In this document: positions 12,431 through 26,439 of the stretch, piece by piece
Numbering within the stretch: position 1 is the stretch's first letter
Layout: the number at the start of each line of letters is the position of its first letter
Assembly (NCBI RefSeq): GCF_014066305.1
Contig: NW_023501044.1
Span: 946,001-1,010,000, forward strand
Direction: 5' to 3'
Length of the DNA stretch: 64,000 nt
Source: Letharia columbiana
Lineage: Eukaryota; Ascomycota; Lecanoromycetes; Lecanorales; Parmeliaceae
Notes under the pieces: model-generated
Told to the model about the DNA's origin: nothing
Database searches by the model: none
The model's input: only the letters and a program-made list of their open reading frames with translations
Made by a program: the position numbers and the translations under genes

Positions 12431-13099
12431 TATAATACGAGAATTAATAAAATAGCTTTTCTAAAGTAAATAATTTTCTTATATTAAGACTATTAGATTA
12501 TAGTTATAAGCGATATTTTAATCTAATAAATTAATAAAAACTCTTAAATTTATTCTTATAGAGGATCTTAATAAGATTATTAGTTATCTATTAATCGATA
12601 AAAATATAATTTAAAGCGATATTTTTAATAATAACTTATTCTTATATATAATAATATTAAATATTAATATATTTAATATAGATATAGAATTAAAAGTTTT
12701 TAATTAATACTATAACGCCTTAATTATTATAAAAAATAATTATTACTTATACTTATTTATTACTAAAATTAAGCTAATTTAATAAATCGCGTAATTAAAT
12801 TATTTTTTAATAATTTATATTTAATTAATATATTTAGTTTTATAAATTAAAAGTATTATAATAGATTATCACTTCGATAATTAATTAATAATCTCGCTAT
12901 TAATATTAAATATATATCTAAAAATAAAATAATAAATATTTTAATTATTAATTTAATCGACGTTAATATAATTACTTAGAGATTTTAAATCTTCTTTAAA
13001 AATAAGTTAATAGTTAATAGTTTATTTAAAATAGCGAAAGATTCGCTTAATCGCTTTTTAATAGACTTTATTAGAGTTTAAACTATATCAAGATATTAT

Positions 13100-14330
13100 T
13101 AAAATTACAAATATAATATCTAATCTTATATTAAGTATTATATATATTAATAATCTTATTATTAATTAATACTTAATATAAAATACTTTAAAGATTTAAA
13201 AGTTCTTTTTAAATATTTAATATCTTTTTAATATTTATAAGAATAAGTATATTTTTAAATTTTTATATATTATATTTAATAAGAAACTTTTTAATATATT
13301 TTATTTAATTAAGTTAAATAATATAATTAATATAATTTTTAATAATAGTTATATCTAGATAATAAATATATAATTTTAAATTAATTATTTTAAAATAACT
13401 ATTAAATTTATTTTTAATATTTTAAATTTCTATTTTATTAGAGATTAATTAAGAGAATATTATTTATATAAATTATAATAATTATAATATTATTAATAAA
13501 GATTAAGAAATTAGTTATAATAGATTTAAAGTTTAATTTTTTTAAATATATAAAGAGAATATTATATTAGATTTTTAGAGAATTACTTTAAATCGTATAG
13601 CGTCTTCTTTAATTTATATATCTTATATTTACTATTTATCTTAAAATCTATAAATTATATTATATAAATAATTTTCTTTATATTATTATAGAGAAAAGTA
13701 ATTTTAATATTTATTTATTTTAATTTTTAATTAAGAGTTATTATTAAAATAAAGATCGCTTTATAATTTATAAACTTAATTATAAAAACAAAAGTCTTAT
13801 TAAAATCTACGCCTTCGCGCTATTTAAAATTATAAATTATTTATTAAACTTTATATTATATAATCTCCTTTATAAAATCTCGCTTAAATTTATAAATCTA
13901 TTTATTATTTAGAATATATATATTTAAAAGTAAATTTATTAAGATTTAAATATTATTAATTATAAGAAGAGTTAATTTCTTTCTATATAATAAATTTTTA
14001 TTTTATTTTTTAATATTTATTTACTATTATTTTTTAATAGATTTAAAATTTAAATAATTTAAAAGTATTAGTTTTAATTAAAAAGGTAAGTAAATCTAAT
14101 AAAAAATCGCGATAAGTTTTAAGAACTTTATATTGTTTAGATTACTTTAAAAGAGATTATTAATTAATTATAAATTTAATTATAAATCTTATTAAGACTT
14201 ATATTAGAGCTATTATTAAAATAAATTCTATAAAGTATATTTTCGCTTAGAGTTTTTAAGATAATTTCGACTTTATTCTCTTTAAATATATTTATAAAGA
14301 TATTTATAATAATATCTATAGCGATATTTA
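13100..14330 (-). pseudogene. Reverse transcriptase relic of D
   Basis: On the minus strand the stretch 13690-13730 gives the copia phrase L-x-x-M-D-V-K-T-A-F-L, and 13459-13470 reads tat-ata-aat-aat (Y-V-D-D after RIP) followed by I-L-L. The same relics in the same spacing occur in E (plus strand, 19260-19507), which confirms the alignment of the two elements. Limits are approximate and all frames are closed. Confidence 0.7.
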
Positions 14331-17300
14331 TAGCGACGATATCTATAAGTATTTATAAAGATATTTTTCTAATAGAGATTTATATAATAATAATAAATTC
14401 TCTTCTAACGACTTTAATTAGAGTAATTATTACTTTAATAAATATTTTTTATCTTATTCTTTTTAAGACTCTCTTTTTTAAAATTAATATTAAAGAAATA
14501 ATTAATAGCTTATATATAGTCTTTTCTAGATATATTTATATAACGCTTATTTTTATTTTTAAATAGATTTTAATTATTAATCTTTTTTTTTTAGCGAAAT
14601 TAAGCTTAAATAAAATAAATTTAAAAGAGATATTATTAATTTAAATTATATTTAAATAAATTTAAATTTTATTATTTAATATTAATATATAATAAAATTA
14701 ATTAACTTTATAATTAATTAAACGTCTTTTATAAATATAATTTTTATATTTAATTTAATTAATATTTAATAAATATATTTAATAAAAATTAATTTATTTA
14801 ATAATTTAAAGATATAAAATATTAGATAAATAATTTATAAAGATCTTATAAAAGATAATATTTTTTTTTAATATTAATTATAGATTATATAGATAATTAG
14901 AAATTTACATAAATTTTAATTAATATTTTTATAATAATTTACTCTCTTTAAATATAGCGTTAATCTTATTTTATATTATTTAATTAAAATATTTAAATTT
15001 ATTATTTATTTAGAAATTATTAGATATAATATTTTTTAAATAATTTCTTTAATAAATTAAAAGATATATATATTATAATTATTATACTTAAAATTATAAT
15101 TATTATAAAATCTAATATAAATATAATTTTTATATTTAATTTAATTTAGAAAAAGATTTAAACATTATAAGAATTATAAAATTATTTTTATTAGAAAATA
15201 AGAATATAGCGAAATAAAGCGTTTTATTATTTAGAAAGATTATTATTTATTTATAATTATTATAAAAAATAAAAAAAACTTTTAAAGATTATTATAAATT
15301 AAATTTTTTTTTTAGCGATTTAATATTATATAACACTTATATAATTTAATTTTTATATTAATAATATTATATAATTTATATATATCTCTTAAAAAATAAA
15401 ATAAATAAATTTATTTTAATATATATTTTAATTAATTTTTTAAGATTTTAAAATCTTAAATAATTATAATAAGCGTATTATATATATAAGATTTTTTTAT
15501 TAATTTAAAAATTTAGAATATTAGTAAATAAGAATAAAAATTTAAATTTAGATATAAATATAGATATAATAAATTTATTATAAATAAAAATATCTTTATT
15601 AATAATTATTAAGTATATAAAAATCTTTATTTATATATTTAATATATAAAGATAATTACATTAATATTTAAAAATAATATTATATTTTTTTATTTTAATA
15701 TTTTTAAATATAAATTAAAGCGAATAATTTTAATTTTTAAATTACTCTTAAGAAATTAGATTAAAATTATTATTAGAAATATATTAAATATCTTTTATAT
15801 ATAAAATTTATTTATTTTTAAAATTTTTATATTTAAATTTAATATATTTAAAATTAATAATTATAATTAAATTATTAACTTTATTAATTAAATAATATAA
15901 TTTAAATAAAATAAAAATTTAAAAAATTAAGAAGTTATAAGTAATATATTAAATATAAATATTATTAATAAATTATAAATATAATAATATAATAATTATA
16001 AATATTAAAGAAGTTTAAATTATAATCTTTAAATTCTTTTTAATAAAGAAATAATAAATTTAATTTTATAAAAATTAAGAATTAATAATAAGATATATAA
16101 TATTCTTTAAATTAAAGTTAATATATATTATAAAATTATATATTATTATTAATTAAATATATACTATAATAATCTTAATATTATTAAATTAATAATTAAT
16201 AATAAACTTATTAATTTAAATATTTTTATTTTTATCTTTATTATTTAAATTAGAGAAATTATTATTATTATTTTTTTATTATTATCTTTATTATTATAAT
16301 TATTATAATCTTTATAATTATTATAATCTTCTCTATTATTATTATTATTTTATTTTTTAAATTTAAAATATAAAATAATATATTTAATATTATTATATTA
16401 ATTTTTTTATAATAATTATAATATTTATAAATTTAAATATAAATATAAAAATTATTAATATAGATTTTTTATTAAATTTTATATTTAATAATTTTATTAA
16501 TAATAATTAATATAATAATACTTTATAAATTATATATAAAAAATTTATTAATTAATATAATTAATATATAAATTTTAATATTAATTAAATTAATAAAATT
16601 AATTATAATATTAATAAATTAAATAATTATATAATTTAAATTAAATTTTATAATATTATTATTTTTAAAAATATTATAATTTTAATTATATTATTTATAA
16701 TATAAATTATATAAAAAATTTAAATTTAAATAAAAAGTAATAAATTTTTTAATTTTTATTAAATTTTAATTTTAAGAATAAATTATTAAATTTATTTAGA
16801 ATCTTTATAAATCTATTAATATAAAATTAAAGATTATTATTATATCTTATAAGAATAATATTATTTATCTTTCTAAATATAAAATTAAGAATATTTAAAT
16901 TTTAAGATTTAAATTTATTTAAAATCTTTTAAACTTTTTTAATATTAATCTTATTCTTAATTTTAAAATATAAATTTTTTTTATAACGCGATTTTAATAT
17001 AATATAAATTTAATTTTATATTTATAATTAGTTATTAATTTAAATTTTAATAATAATAATATTAATAATTAATTTTATATAATTTTTTTTAATATAGCGC
17101 TATAATCTAAATAGCTTTAATTTATTCTTAAATTATTATTTTTAAATTTAATAATTAAAAATATTTTTAAACTTATTAATATTATCAAGATAATTTAAAA
17201 AGATTAAAATTTTAAATTTCTTAAAAGATATAATATTTAAAGATTTAATAAGCTCTTTTTATTAGAGAATAAGCTAAATAAGCTAAATAAGCTCGCTTTA

Positions 17301-18567
17301 TTAAAATTTAAATTTAAAAATAAAATTTATATATTAATAGAGTTTAGAAAAATAATTAAAATAAATAATATTAATAAAATTAAATACGTTTAAAAATTAA
17401 AGAAATCTTTATTAAAGATTAATTTTAATAGAGATTTAGAGATTAATTATTTTAATATTAAATTAAAATTAATAAAAAAGCTTAATATATATTTACTCTC
17501 GCTATTAAAATATTTTTTATAATATATTAAAGATTTAAATATATAAGAAAAATTTTATTAAGTTTTAAAATTAGCTCGATATAGTTTAAATCTTTATTTA
17601 TAAAGATTTATTATTTATTAATACTCAAAATAATAAATAATATTCTATTAAAAAATTAAGTAATTAATAAATTTTAAAAATATTAAAATAATTTAAAAAT
17701 ATTATAATAATAAAAATTTATCTCTTATATATAGATATAATATTATATTATTAAAATTATATTAATTATCTTAATAATTAAAAGCTTTAATTATCTTCTT
17801 TAAAATTAACTTAATTAAAATTTAAAATTAAGATCAAGATTAATTATAAGATTATTTACTTATTATTAAGATATTTTATCTCTAAAATAAATATTTATAT
17901 TAAGACTTCTTTATAATAATAAAGATTTCTTTTCTCTTTTACTTTTAAGATTAAAGTTTTTATTTTTTTAATTAATATATCTTTATTAATAATAATTAAA
18001 AATTATATAATTAACGTTAAAGCTAAAATTATTTTTTTTTAAATTATATTTCTTTTAGTAATAACTAAAATAACTAATTTTTAATCTTTATTATAAATAT
18101 TTTATAATTAAATAAATATAAAATCTAAATACTTATTATTTAATTCTTTAATATTTATAATATATAAATAAGAGTATATTATTTTTTTATTTAGCGTATT
18201 TTATATAAAAAAGCTAATAATATTTTAAAGATCTTAATAATAATATAATTTAATTAATTATATAGCGATTTCGATAATTTTAATTAGATATAATATATTT
18301 TAATTTATTTTATATTATTTTAATTAAAAAATAAAAGCGTTTAATAATAGCTTTTAATTTTTAAATTATAAATAAATTATAATTATTTAAATCTAAAATA
18401 ATTATTTTAAAATAAGAAATTTTTTATAATAAGAAGATTAATAAAGTCTTTTATAGTTATAATTATCTTTATTATAATAAATATAAATATTTAAAAATAA
18501 TTATAATTATAATAATAGATTATATTATTATTAAAATAATTATTAAATATAATTTAAATTTATAATC

Positions 18568-18699
18568 TATTAAAATATAAAGATAAAATACTTAATTATA
18601 TTAATTATAGAGTTTTATAAAAGAAAAGAGCGACTTAATATAAGCGCGTTAAGATATATTATATAACGTAATTATATAATTGCTAAGACGCTAAGAGTT
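18568..18699 (-). repeat. 5' LTR of D, outer end truncated
   Basis: Aligns with 11585-11736 up to the phrase CTAAGAGTT at 18691-18699. The following bases belong to the reverse transcriptase region of E. About 20 bp of LTR and the right target duplication are gone. Confidence 0.8.
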
Positions 18700-20323
18700 T
18701 ATAGATATATTTAGAGGGGATAGAGTTAAAATTACTCAAAACTCTAAGCGAAAATACGCTTATAAAATTTATTTTAATAGTTTTATAAGCTTTAATAAAG
18801 TCTATAACTAAATTTATAATTAATTAATAATCTTTTTTAAAGTAATCTAGATAATAGAAAGTCTTTAAAATCTATCGCGATCTTTCGCTAGACTTACTTA
18901 CTCTTTTAATTATTATTAATACTCTTAAGCTATTTAAATCTTAAATCTATTAAAAAAATAAAAAAATAAATATTAAAAAATAAAATAAAAATTTATTATA
19001 TAAAAAGAAGTTAATTTTTTTATAGTTAATAATATTTAGATTTTAATAAATCTATTTTTAAATATATATATTCTAGATAGTAAATAGATTTATAAATTTA
19101 AGCGAAATCTTATAAAGAAGATTATATATTATAAAGTTTAATAAATAATTTATAATTTTAAATAGTGCGAAGATATAGATTTTAATAAGATTTTTATTTT
19201 TATAATTAAATTTATAAATTATAAAGCGATTTTTACTTTAATAATAGCTTTTAATTAAAAATTAAAATAAATAAATATTAAAATCGCTTTTCTCTATAAT
19301 AATATAATTTATAGACTTTAAAAATAATAATAAATATAAGATATATAAGCTAAAGAAGACGTTATATAATTTAAAGTAATTTTTAAAAATCTAATATAAT
19401 AAAGTACTTTCTTTATATATTTAAAAAAATTAGACTTTAAGTCTATTATAACTAATTTCTTAATCTTTATTAATAATATTATAATTATTATAATTTATAT
19501 AAATAATATTCTTTTAATTAATTTTAATAAAATAGAAATTTAAAGTATTAAAGATAAACTTAATAGTTATTTTAAAATAATTAATTTAAAATTATATATC
19601 TATTATTTAAATATAACTATTATTAAAGATTATATTAATTATATTATTTAATTTAATTAGATAAGATATATTAAAAAAGTTTTTTATTAAATATAATATA
19701 TAAGAATTTAAAGATATATCTATTTTTATAAATATTAAAAGATATTAAATATTTAAAAAGAACTTTTAAAGTTTTAAAGTTTTTTATATCGAGTATTAAT
19801 TAATAATAGAGTTATTAATATATATAATACTTAATATAAGATTAGATATTATATTTATAATTTTAATAATATCTTAATATAATTTAAATTTTAATAAAGC
19901 TTATTAAAAAGCGGTTAAGCGAATCTTTCGCTATCTTAAATTAATTATTAATTATTAATCTATTTTTAAAGAAAATTTAAAATCTTTAAGTGATTATATT
20001 AATATCGATTAAGTTAATAATTAAGATATTTATTATTTTATTTCTAAATATATATTTAATATTAATAATAAAATTATTAATTAATTATTAAAATTAATTT
20101 ATTATAATACTCTTAATTTATAAAATTAAATATATTACTTAAATATAAATTATTAAGAAAATAATTTAATTACGCGATTTACTAAATTAGCTTAATCTTA
20201 ATAATAAATAAATATAAATAATTATTATTTTTTATAATAATTAAGACGCTATAGTACTAGCTAAAAACTCTTAAATTTATATTTATATTAAATATATTAA
20301 TATTTAATATTACTATATATAAG
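18700..20323 (+). pseudogene. Reverse transcriptase and RNase H relic of E
   Basis: E resumes here after the deletion, aligned to D position about 14330. On the plus strand 19260-19300 gives M-D-V-K-T-A-F-L, about 19345-19385 gives the Y-K-L-K-K-A-L-Y-G-L-K-Q type motif, and 19496-19507 reads tat-ata-aat-aat (Y-V-D-D) followed by I-L-L. This is the copia polymerase that copies element RNA into DNA, followed by a degraded RNase H part. It is cut by the A insertion after ATAAG at 20319-20323 and goes on at 27434. Confidence 0.75.
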
Positions 20324-20472
20324 TATTAAAATTCAGATTACGTGACTCTTAGCGTCTTGGCGATTACGTGACATGATTACATAATACGTCTTAGCGTATT
20401 TATATCTAATCGCTCTTTTCTTTATAGTAACTTCATAGTTAATAACTAAATATCTTATCTTATATTTCTATA
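20324..20472 (+). repeat. 5' LTR of A (149 bp)
   Basis: Starts TATTAAAATTCAG and ends ATTTCTATA. Against the 3' LTR the differences I see are C/T and G/A changes, as RIP predicts, so their divergence cannot be used as an age clock. Confidence 0.92.
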
Positions 20473-20488
20473 GATTATAAGCTTAAGC
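20473..20488 (+). other. Primer-binding site of A
   Basis: GATTATAAGCTTAAGC directly follows the LTR and corresponds to GGTTATGAGCCC plus flank after RIP-type changes, again the complement of the initiator tRNA-Met anticodon arm. Confidence 0.7.
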
Positions 20489-20519
20489 TTTATTTGGCAA
20501 CTATTATAATATAACTACT

Positions 20520-22700
20520 ATTCGCCTCTATAACTATAACTACTTTTAGACTTTTAATATTTATCTTATAATATCTAAAGTTTATTATATAGAGATAATA
20601 GTAGCTATAGAGATATTCTTTTAATCTTCTTAATAGAGATATTTTCTTTTCTTAAAATAATTATAGATCTAAGCGAGTATAATTTATTAATAATATAAGA
20701 GATTAAGAGTTATTTTTATCTCTACCTTAAGCGAGCTAAGATATATCGCCTTTAGTTAAAATATTAAATTCGCTAAATATACTAAGTATATAACTATATC
20801 GCTATATAATTAAGTTATATTATTAAAATTCTTTAAATTTTATTAGCTTCTACTAAGTTAAAATATTTAATTTTATTAAAAATAAAGTTATTTTATATTA
20901 ATATTAATTTTAAAATTATATATTAATTATTAGATTAATAGCTATTAATTAAAAGTAATTAAATATTAATATTAATAATCTAATTATAATTTAGAATATT
21001 CTAGAGCTAATACTACTATCTCTTAATATATTTATAAATCTACTAAAATTAAAATAATAAGAATAAGAATATCTTATTAATATTAATTTTTAGATTTTTA
21101 GAAGCTCCTTAAAAAAGGAGGCTAGAGTCTTATTATTAAATTCTTTTTCGCGTTTATTTATATTCTATTATTATAATTATAAAATTAGAATAATCTTCGA
21201 AGTCTTATAATAGTAATTAGCGATATAGATATTTTAGATTTAAATTCTTAAACGAGTAATATAAGAAGAATATTAATCTTTCTTTAAGAAGAAGGTTTAT
21301 ATATTTATAATAACTATATTCTATATAATTTTATTAGAAATTAGCTTTTATTTATAAATTATTCTTATTATTAAATACCTTTTATTTTAATTATATTATT
21401 TATATCTATCGTAGCTCTATATATAAGTATTTTCTATTTTTTATATAAAAACTTAAAGCTTAAAAACGATAGTTAATTAATATTAATAAGATTTTTAAAA
21501 ACTCTAATAACGATTAGAGTATTTATTTTATTTTCGCTATTTTATTAAATAATAATTTTATTAATTTTAAATTTAAAATTAGCGAAGATATATTTAGCTC
21601 TATAAGCGATATTAAGCTATTTAGCCTTTATACTAAAATATTTATTATATTCACTTTAAAGTTACTTTTAAAATCTTTCTTTAATTTTATAATTTTATTT
21701 AAAATAATAATTAAATTATTATTATTATCGCTATTATCGCTCTCTCTATTAATATTCTATATATCTTTATTTAGATTATCTTTTAGCGATAATAAATTTA
21801 AATAATTAATTATAGCGCTTTATAATTAAAACTTAATTTTAATTTAATAAGAATAATTTTTCTTTAATCTCTATCGCTATTTTAAAATTTAATATAAGAT
21901 ATATTAGATAGAGATAAAATATTAAGAGCTAATTAGTATTTAATAATCTTTTATTTTTTATTAAAATTACTAAATTTAAAATTTATATAATTATTTTTTA
22001 ATATTTTAAATATAATAATCGCTAGCTTATCGAGATTAATTATAATAATAAATTTTTTTAGATAATATTTAACGCTATCGCTAAATATTATAAATTTAAA
22101 AACTTCGAATTTTATATAAAGCTAATTCACTAATTACTCGATATTATTCTTATTTTTAAAAAAGATATTTATTAATATAAAAAGGATTTTTATAAGATTA
22201 CTATCGAAATTGCTAATTTATATAAATTGCTTACTCTATTAGAGTTCTTTCTAATTTAACTTTTTCTTATAAAACTTAAAGACTCTTTTAATATCTTAAT
22301 AATAATTTATATCTAAACTTACGAGCTATATAATAATAAGATTATTAAATTTAATAAAATTATTTATATCGCGATAAATAAAGAGATTTATTTATTATTA
22401 TTTAAAGACGGTGATATTATTATATACGCTATTTATAATAATAATAATAAGAATAAAGATAAGTAATCCGCTAAATATTATAAAACCGGCGATTTAAAAA
22501 TTAATCGCGAAATTTATTTTTTATATAAGGTTATTAAATATAAATTTAGATATTTCCTCGCTAAATATTAAATTAAGTTCTTTTATCTAAAGTTTAAAAA
22601 GTTTATATTAAATAAAAAAAAGAAGAAGAAGACTTAAATTATTATAATTAATTTTAATAATATAAAAGAGGGTCTTAGTATTAAGCGTAAGCGTATTAAA
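20520..22700 (+). pseudogene. Gag region of A
   Basis: By position between primer site and integrase this is the gag gene of A. I see no sharp domain. The stretch 22440-22640 is rich in Asn, Lys and Tyr codons and could include the nucleocapsid part. It differs clearly from the gag of E and D, so A is a separate family with a related LTR. All frames carry stops of the TAA/TAG type expected from RIP. Confidence 0.5.
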
Positions 22701-22899
22701 GAAGTACTCTTTAATATTTCTACTTTAGAGAAGAATAAATATCTTAATATTAACTATACCTTTTTAAAAGAATTAAATTTAATTATATATTATATTAATC
22801 TTAGCTTTAATAATTTTAATATTTTTAATATAATTAATAATAAGAAAGTTATTAACTTAATAATTATCGATTTTAATTTAAAATATAACTTAATAATAG

Positions 22900-24000
22900 C
22901 TAACTCTACTAATCTATATTCTTATATAATAATAAACTCTAATTACTCTTATTATTCCTTTATTAATTATTTAATATTTATTATTTATAAAAAGATCTAT
23001 TTTTATTTTATCCGCGGTATTAAGAGTAATTAAATTTAATTCTTTAGTTATAATATTATTAGCTTAAATTACTCTATTTAAAATAAGTATATAAATATTA
23101 TCTTATTTAATATCTTATATATACTCGATATAGATATTAATCTTTTTTCTATTAATAAACTTTTAAATATTAATATTATAATTATCTTCTATAAGACTAA
23201 TTATACTCTAATTAAAGATAATTTAAAACTTATAAATACTTATAATTAAAATTTATTCTTTCTTAATCTTTAAAATAATTTAAATAATATTTTAATAATA
23301 TATAATATTTTTTTAAACTTAATTTATTAACTCTAATATATTTATATAAATTATTTAAATTAGTAAAATCTAAATAAGCTTCTCTCTATAGCGATAGATA
23401 TAGATTTTATTAAGAATATTATAAATAAATATATTTACGAGTACTATATTATAGAGTATTAAAAAACTATCTTCTATATTAATCTTATTATATCTAATAT
23501 ATAATTAAATAAATTTATTTATAGCGATCTTATAGAATCTCTATTCTCTATTAATTTTAATAATTATAAATACTTTATAATATTTAAAAATAATTTTATC
23601 TTCTACTCTAAAATCTACTATATTTACTATAAAAGTAAAATCTTTACTATATTCTTACGATTTAAGATTTATCTTAAATTATATAATTATAAAATCTCTT
23701 ATATTTATCTTAATAATAAAAATAAGTATATATTTAAAGTCTTTTTTAACTATCTCGCTTTATCGAGTATTAAATAAAAACTTATTATCTCTAATAACTT
23801 TTAGATAAATAATATAATTAAGCGTTTTAAGTAGATCTTACTATATAAAATATATTCTATTCTATTAAATTTTAATTTTAATAGATCTTTTTAATCTAAA
23901 ATTATTATTATCGCTAATTATTTAATAATATAATTACTTAATATTAGAATTATTATAATCTCTTTTAAAATCTTTTATTAACGAAAGTTTATTTTTTTCT
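22900..24000 (+). pseudogene. Integrase relic of A
   Basis: The stretch 23517-23620 reads, through stops, like the copia integrase core: I-H-S-D-L followed by G-Y-K-Y-F-I-T-F and D-D-F-x-x-Y-S. About 23815-23835 resembles A-E-R-F-N-R, the signature after the catalytic glutamate. The enzyme would join cDNA to the chromosome and make the 5-bp target duplication seen at the element ends. Limits are approximate. Confidence 0.62.
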
Positions 24001-24599
24001 ATTTACGTATAATTAATTTTATCGCTTACGCGATAAAACGAATTTAGAAGAAACTTATAGATTAAAGTAAAAAGTATATATTATTAAAATATAAGAGAGA
24101 GTAAATCTTTCGATTATATAATCTTATTAAAAAGATAGTTATTTATATTAATAGTATATACTTTATAGAAAAATAGCCTCTAATTATAGACTTAAAAGAA
24201 GAAATCGAGATTTATAAATTTTCGAATAAATAGTAATATTTAATAGTATTAATATTCACTATAAAAAAGATATTAAATAAGTAATATATTATTAATATTT
24301 CGAAAGATATTAAATTTAAAGAAGTATTAGAAGATATTATATTTATAATTAAAATAGTCTCTAAATCTTTAATAGCTTTAAGACTTTTAATATTTATAAA
24401 ATTAAAATTAAATTTTTTATAGCTAATTAATAAGCTAGCGTCTTTATAAAGATTTATATAAAAATCTTTAATATAGCGTATTTAATTAATTACGCGAGAG
24501 TTTTTAACTTAAATATCTTTAATATAGATTTCTTAATTTATTTAATTAAATATTATATCTATATCTATATTAATAGCTTAACCTATATTATCTATATAA

Positions 24600-26000
24600 A
24601 AAATTTCTTTAGATTTAAATTTAATATTTATTATTATTAAAGCTATATAAGCTATTCGCGAAGATTATTAATTAAATACTATTTAAAAAGTATTATATAA
24701 TTATTTAAATCTTATAATTTCGAATCTATAAAATTTATTATCTAACCCTCTTTTAAGAGTCTTTATAATATTTATTCTATTTATAAACTATATTAATAAG
24801 TTAAATATCTTTAAGCTTATTACTTATAAGTAAGCTATATCTAATTAACTATTTTAAATAAATTAAAAACTTTTTATAAAAAATAAATATAAATCTCTTA
24901 TAAATAATAATACTTAATATCTTATTTAGATATCTTTTAAAACTTATATTTTAAGAGATAGATAAATTTATATTTTAAAATAAGATTTCGATAAAGAAAT
25001 TACTCGCTATAAGATACGCTAAATTATTTAAAAATTTAAATAATAAAAGAGTTATAATTATTATAATACTTTTATATTAATAATAAAATCTATAAATTAT
25101 AAGATAATCTTCGCTCTTATAATTATCTTAAATTAAGATTTAAAATAAATAAATATTAAAACTATCTTTTTATATAATAATATAAAAAAAGAGATTTATA
25201 TATATTAATTCGATAATTTTAGTAAAGATAATATTAAGATTTATAAGCTAAATAAAATACTTTATAGTTTAAAGTAATTTCCTTAAGTTTAATATTAATA
25301 TTTCTTAAAATATATAAAGAAGCTAAATCTTCTCTTTATTGAATTAAATAATAGCGTATTTATAAATCTTAAGAAGAATATTATTATAGCGCTTTATATC
25401 GATAATATTTTAATTATTAATTTAAATAAAGTTAGAATTTAGCGAATTAAGAAGAAACTTAACGCGAAGTTTTATATATTAAATTTAGAATTATATATCT
25501 ATTATTTAAATATAACTATTAAAAGAAATTACTATAGCGATATTTTTCGCTTAAAATAAAAGACCTATATTACTTAATTCTTAAATTATTTTAATTATTA
25601 AAACTTTATATTAATATTAATATCTCTCGAAATTAGCTATAAATTAACTTTCGTTAAAAAAAACTATATCGTCTTAAGAAAATTATAAGAGAATTACTAA
25701 TTCGCGATTAGATCTTTTATATATATTATATTTAATATTTATCTTAATATTACCTACGCGGTATTATTAGTAAATCGCTATTTAGTTAATTTAATTTTAA
25801 TATATTAAAATTTAATTATTTAAATTTTTCGATATTTAAGAAATATAGTTTACTATAAACTTATATATAAAAGCTTTTTTTAAGAATTTATTAATTATAT
25901 TAATTCTAATTAAATTAATAATATAATTTAAAGATTTATATTTAATTATCTCTTTAATATAGAGAGTAATATAATTAGTTAATTATCTAAGTATTAAACT
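24600..26000 (+). pseudogene. Reverse transcriptase and RNase H relic of A
   Basis: The stretch 25141-25180 gives M-x-V-K-T-x-F-L. Codons 25395-25406 read tat-atc-gat-aat, the Y-V-D-D active site with one RIP change left, preceded by I-A-L and followed by I-L. About 25880-25930 gives the RNase H phrase G-Y-x-D-S-D-W with Asp now Asn. Order and spacing are those of a copia polymerase. There is no open frame. Confidence 0.75.
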
Positions 26001-26439
26001 ATTATAATATTATTTATTTATAAAATAAAGTATATTAATTAGATATAGATTATTAAAAAAGTAATTTAGCTAAAAAATTTATTTAATTAACTCCTTCGCC
26101 TTAACGATATAAACTTTAAAACTATTATTATTTTTAGTAATAATTAAAGCGTAATTACCCTCGTAAAGAACGCTTAATTCTATACTCATATTAAATATAT
26201 TAATATTATCTACTATTTTATATAGGAAAAAGTTAATAATAGTATTATAAATATATAATATATTTTTATTAATAAATAGATGACTAATAGGCTTATTAAG
26301 GCCCTTTACTTAAATAAATTTATTATTTTTTAAAACGCCTTTAAGGTGAAAGCTATATCTATTTATCCCTTTAATAGCTACTAATTTTACTACTATCTTA
26401 ATATAGTCTTATTTTATAAAGGAGCTATTCTACTACACT

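Larger units (their letters stand above)
11585..18699 (-). mobile_element. Copia-type LTR retrotransposon D, nearly complete, nested in E
   Basis: The 3' LTR (11585-11736, 152 bp) and 5' LTR (18568-18699, clipped by about 20 bp) are on the minus strand, with a primer-site relic at 18553-18567. The interior reads right to left: gag about 18550-16200, integrase region about 15700-14500, reverse transcriptase about 14300-13300, RNase H to about 12450, and a 3' untranslated region 11737-12430. Recognisable relics are M-D-V-K-T-A-F-L (13690-13730) and Y-V-D-D (13459-13470). It belongs to the same family as E. Its outer 5' end is missing together with about 1.4 kb of E, so one deletion removed both. 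Confidence 0.85.
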
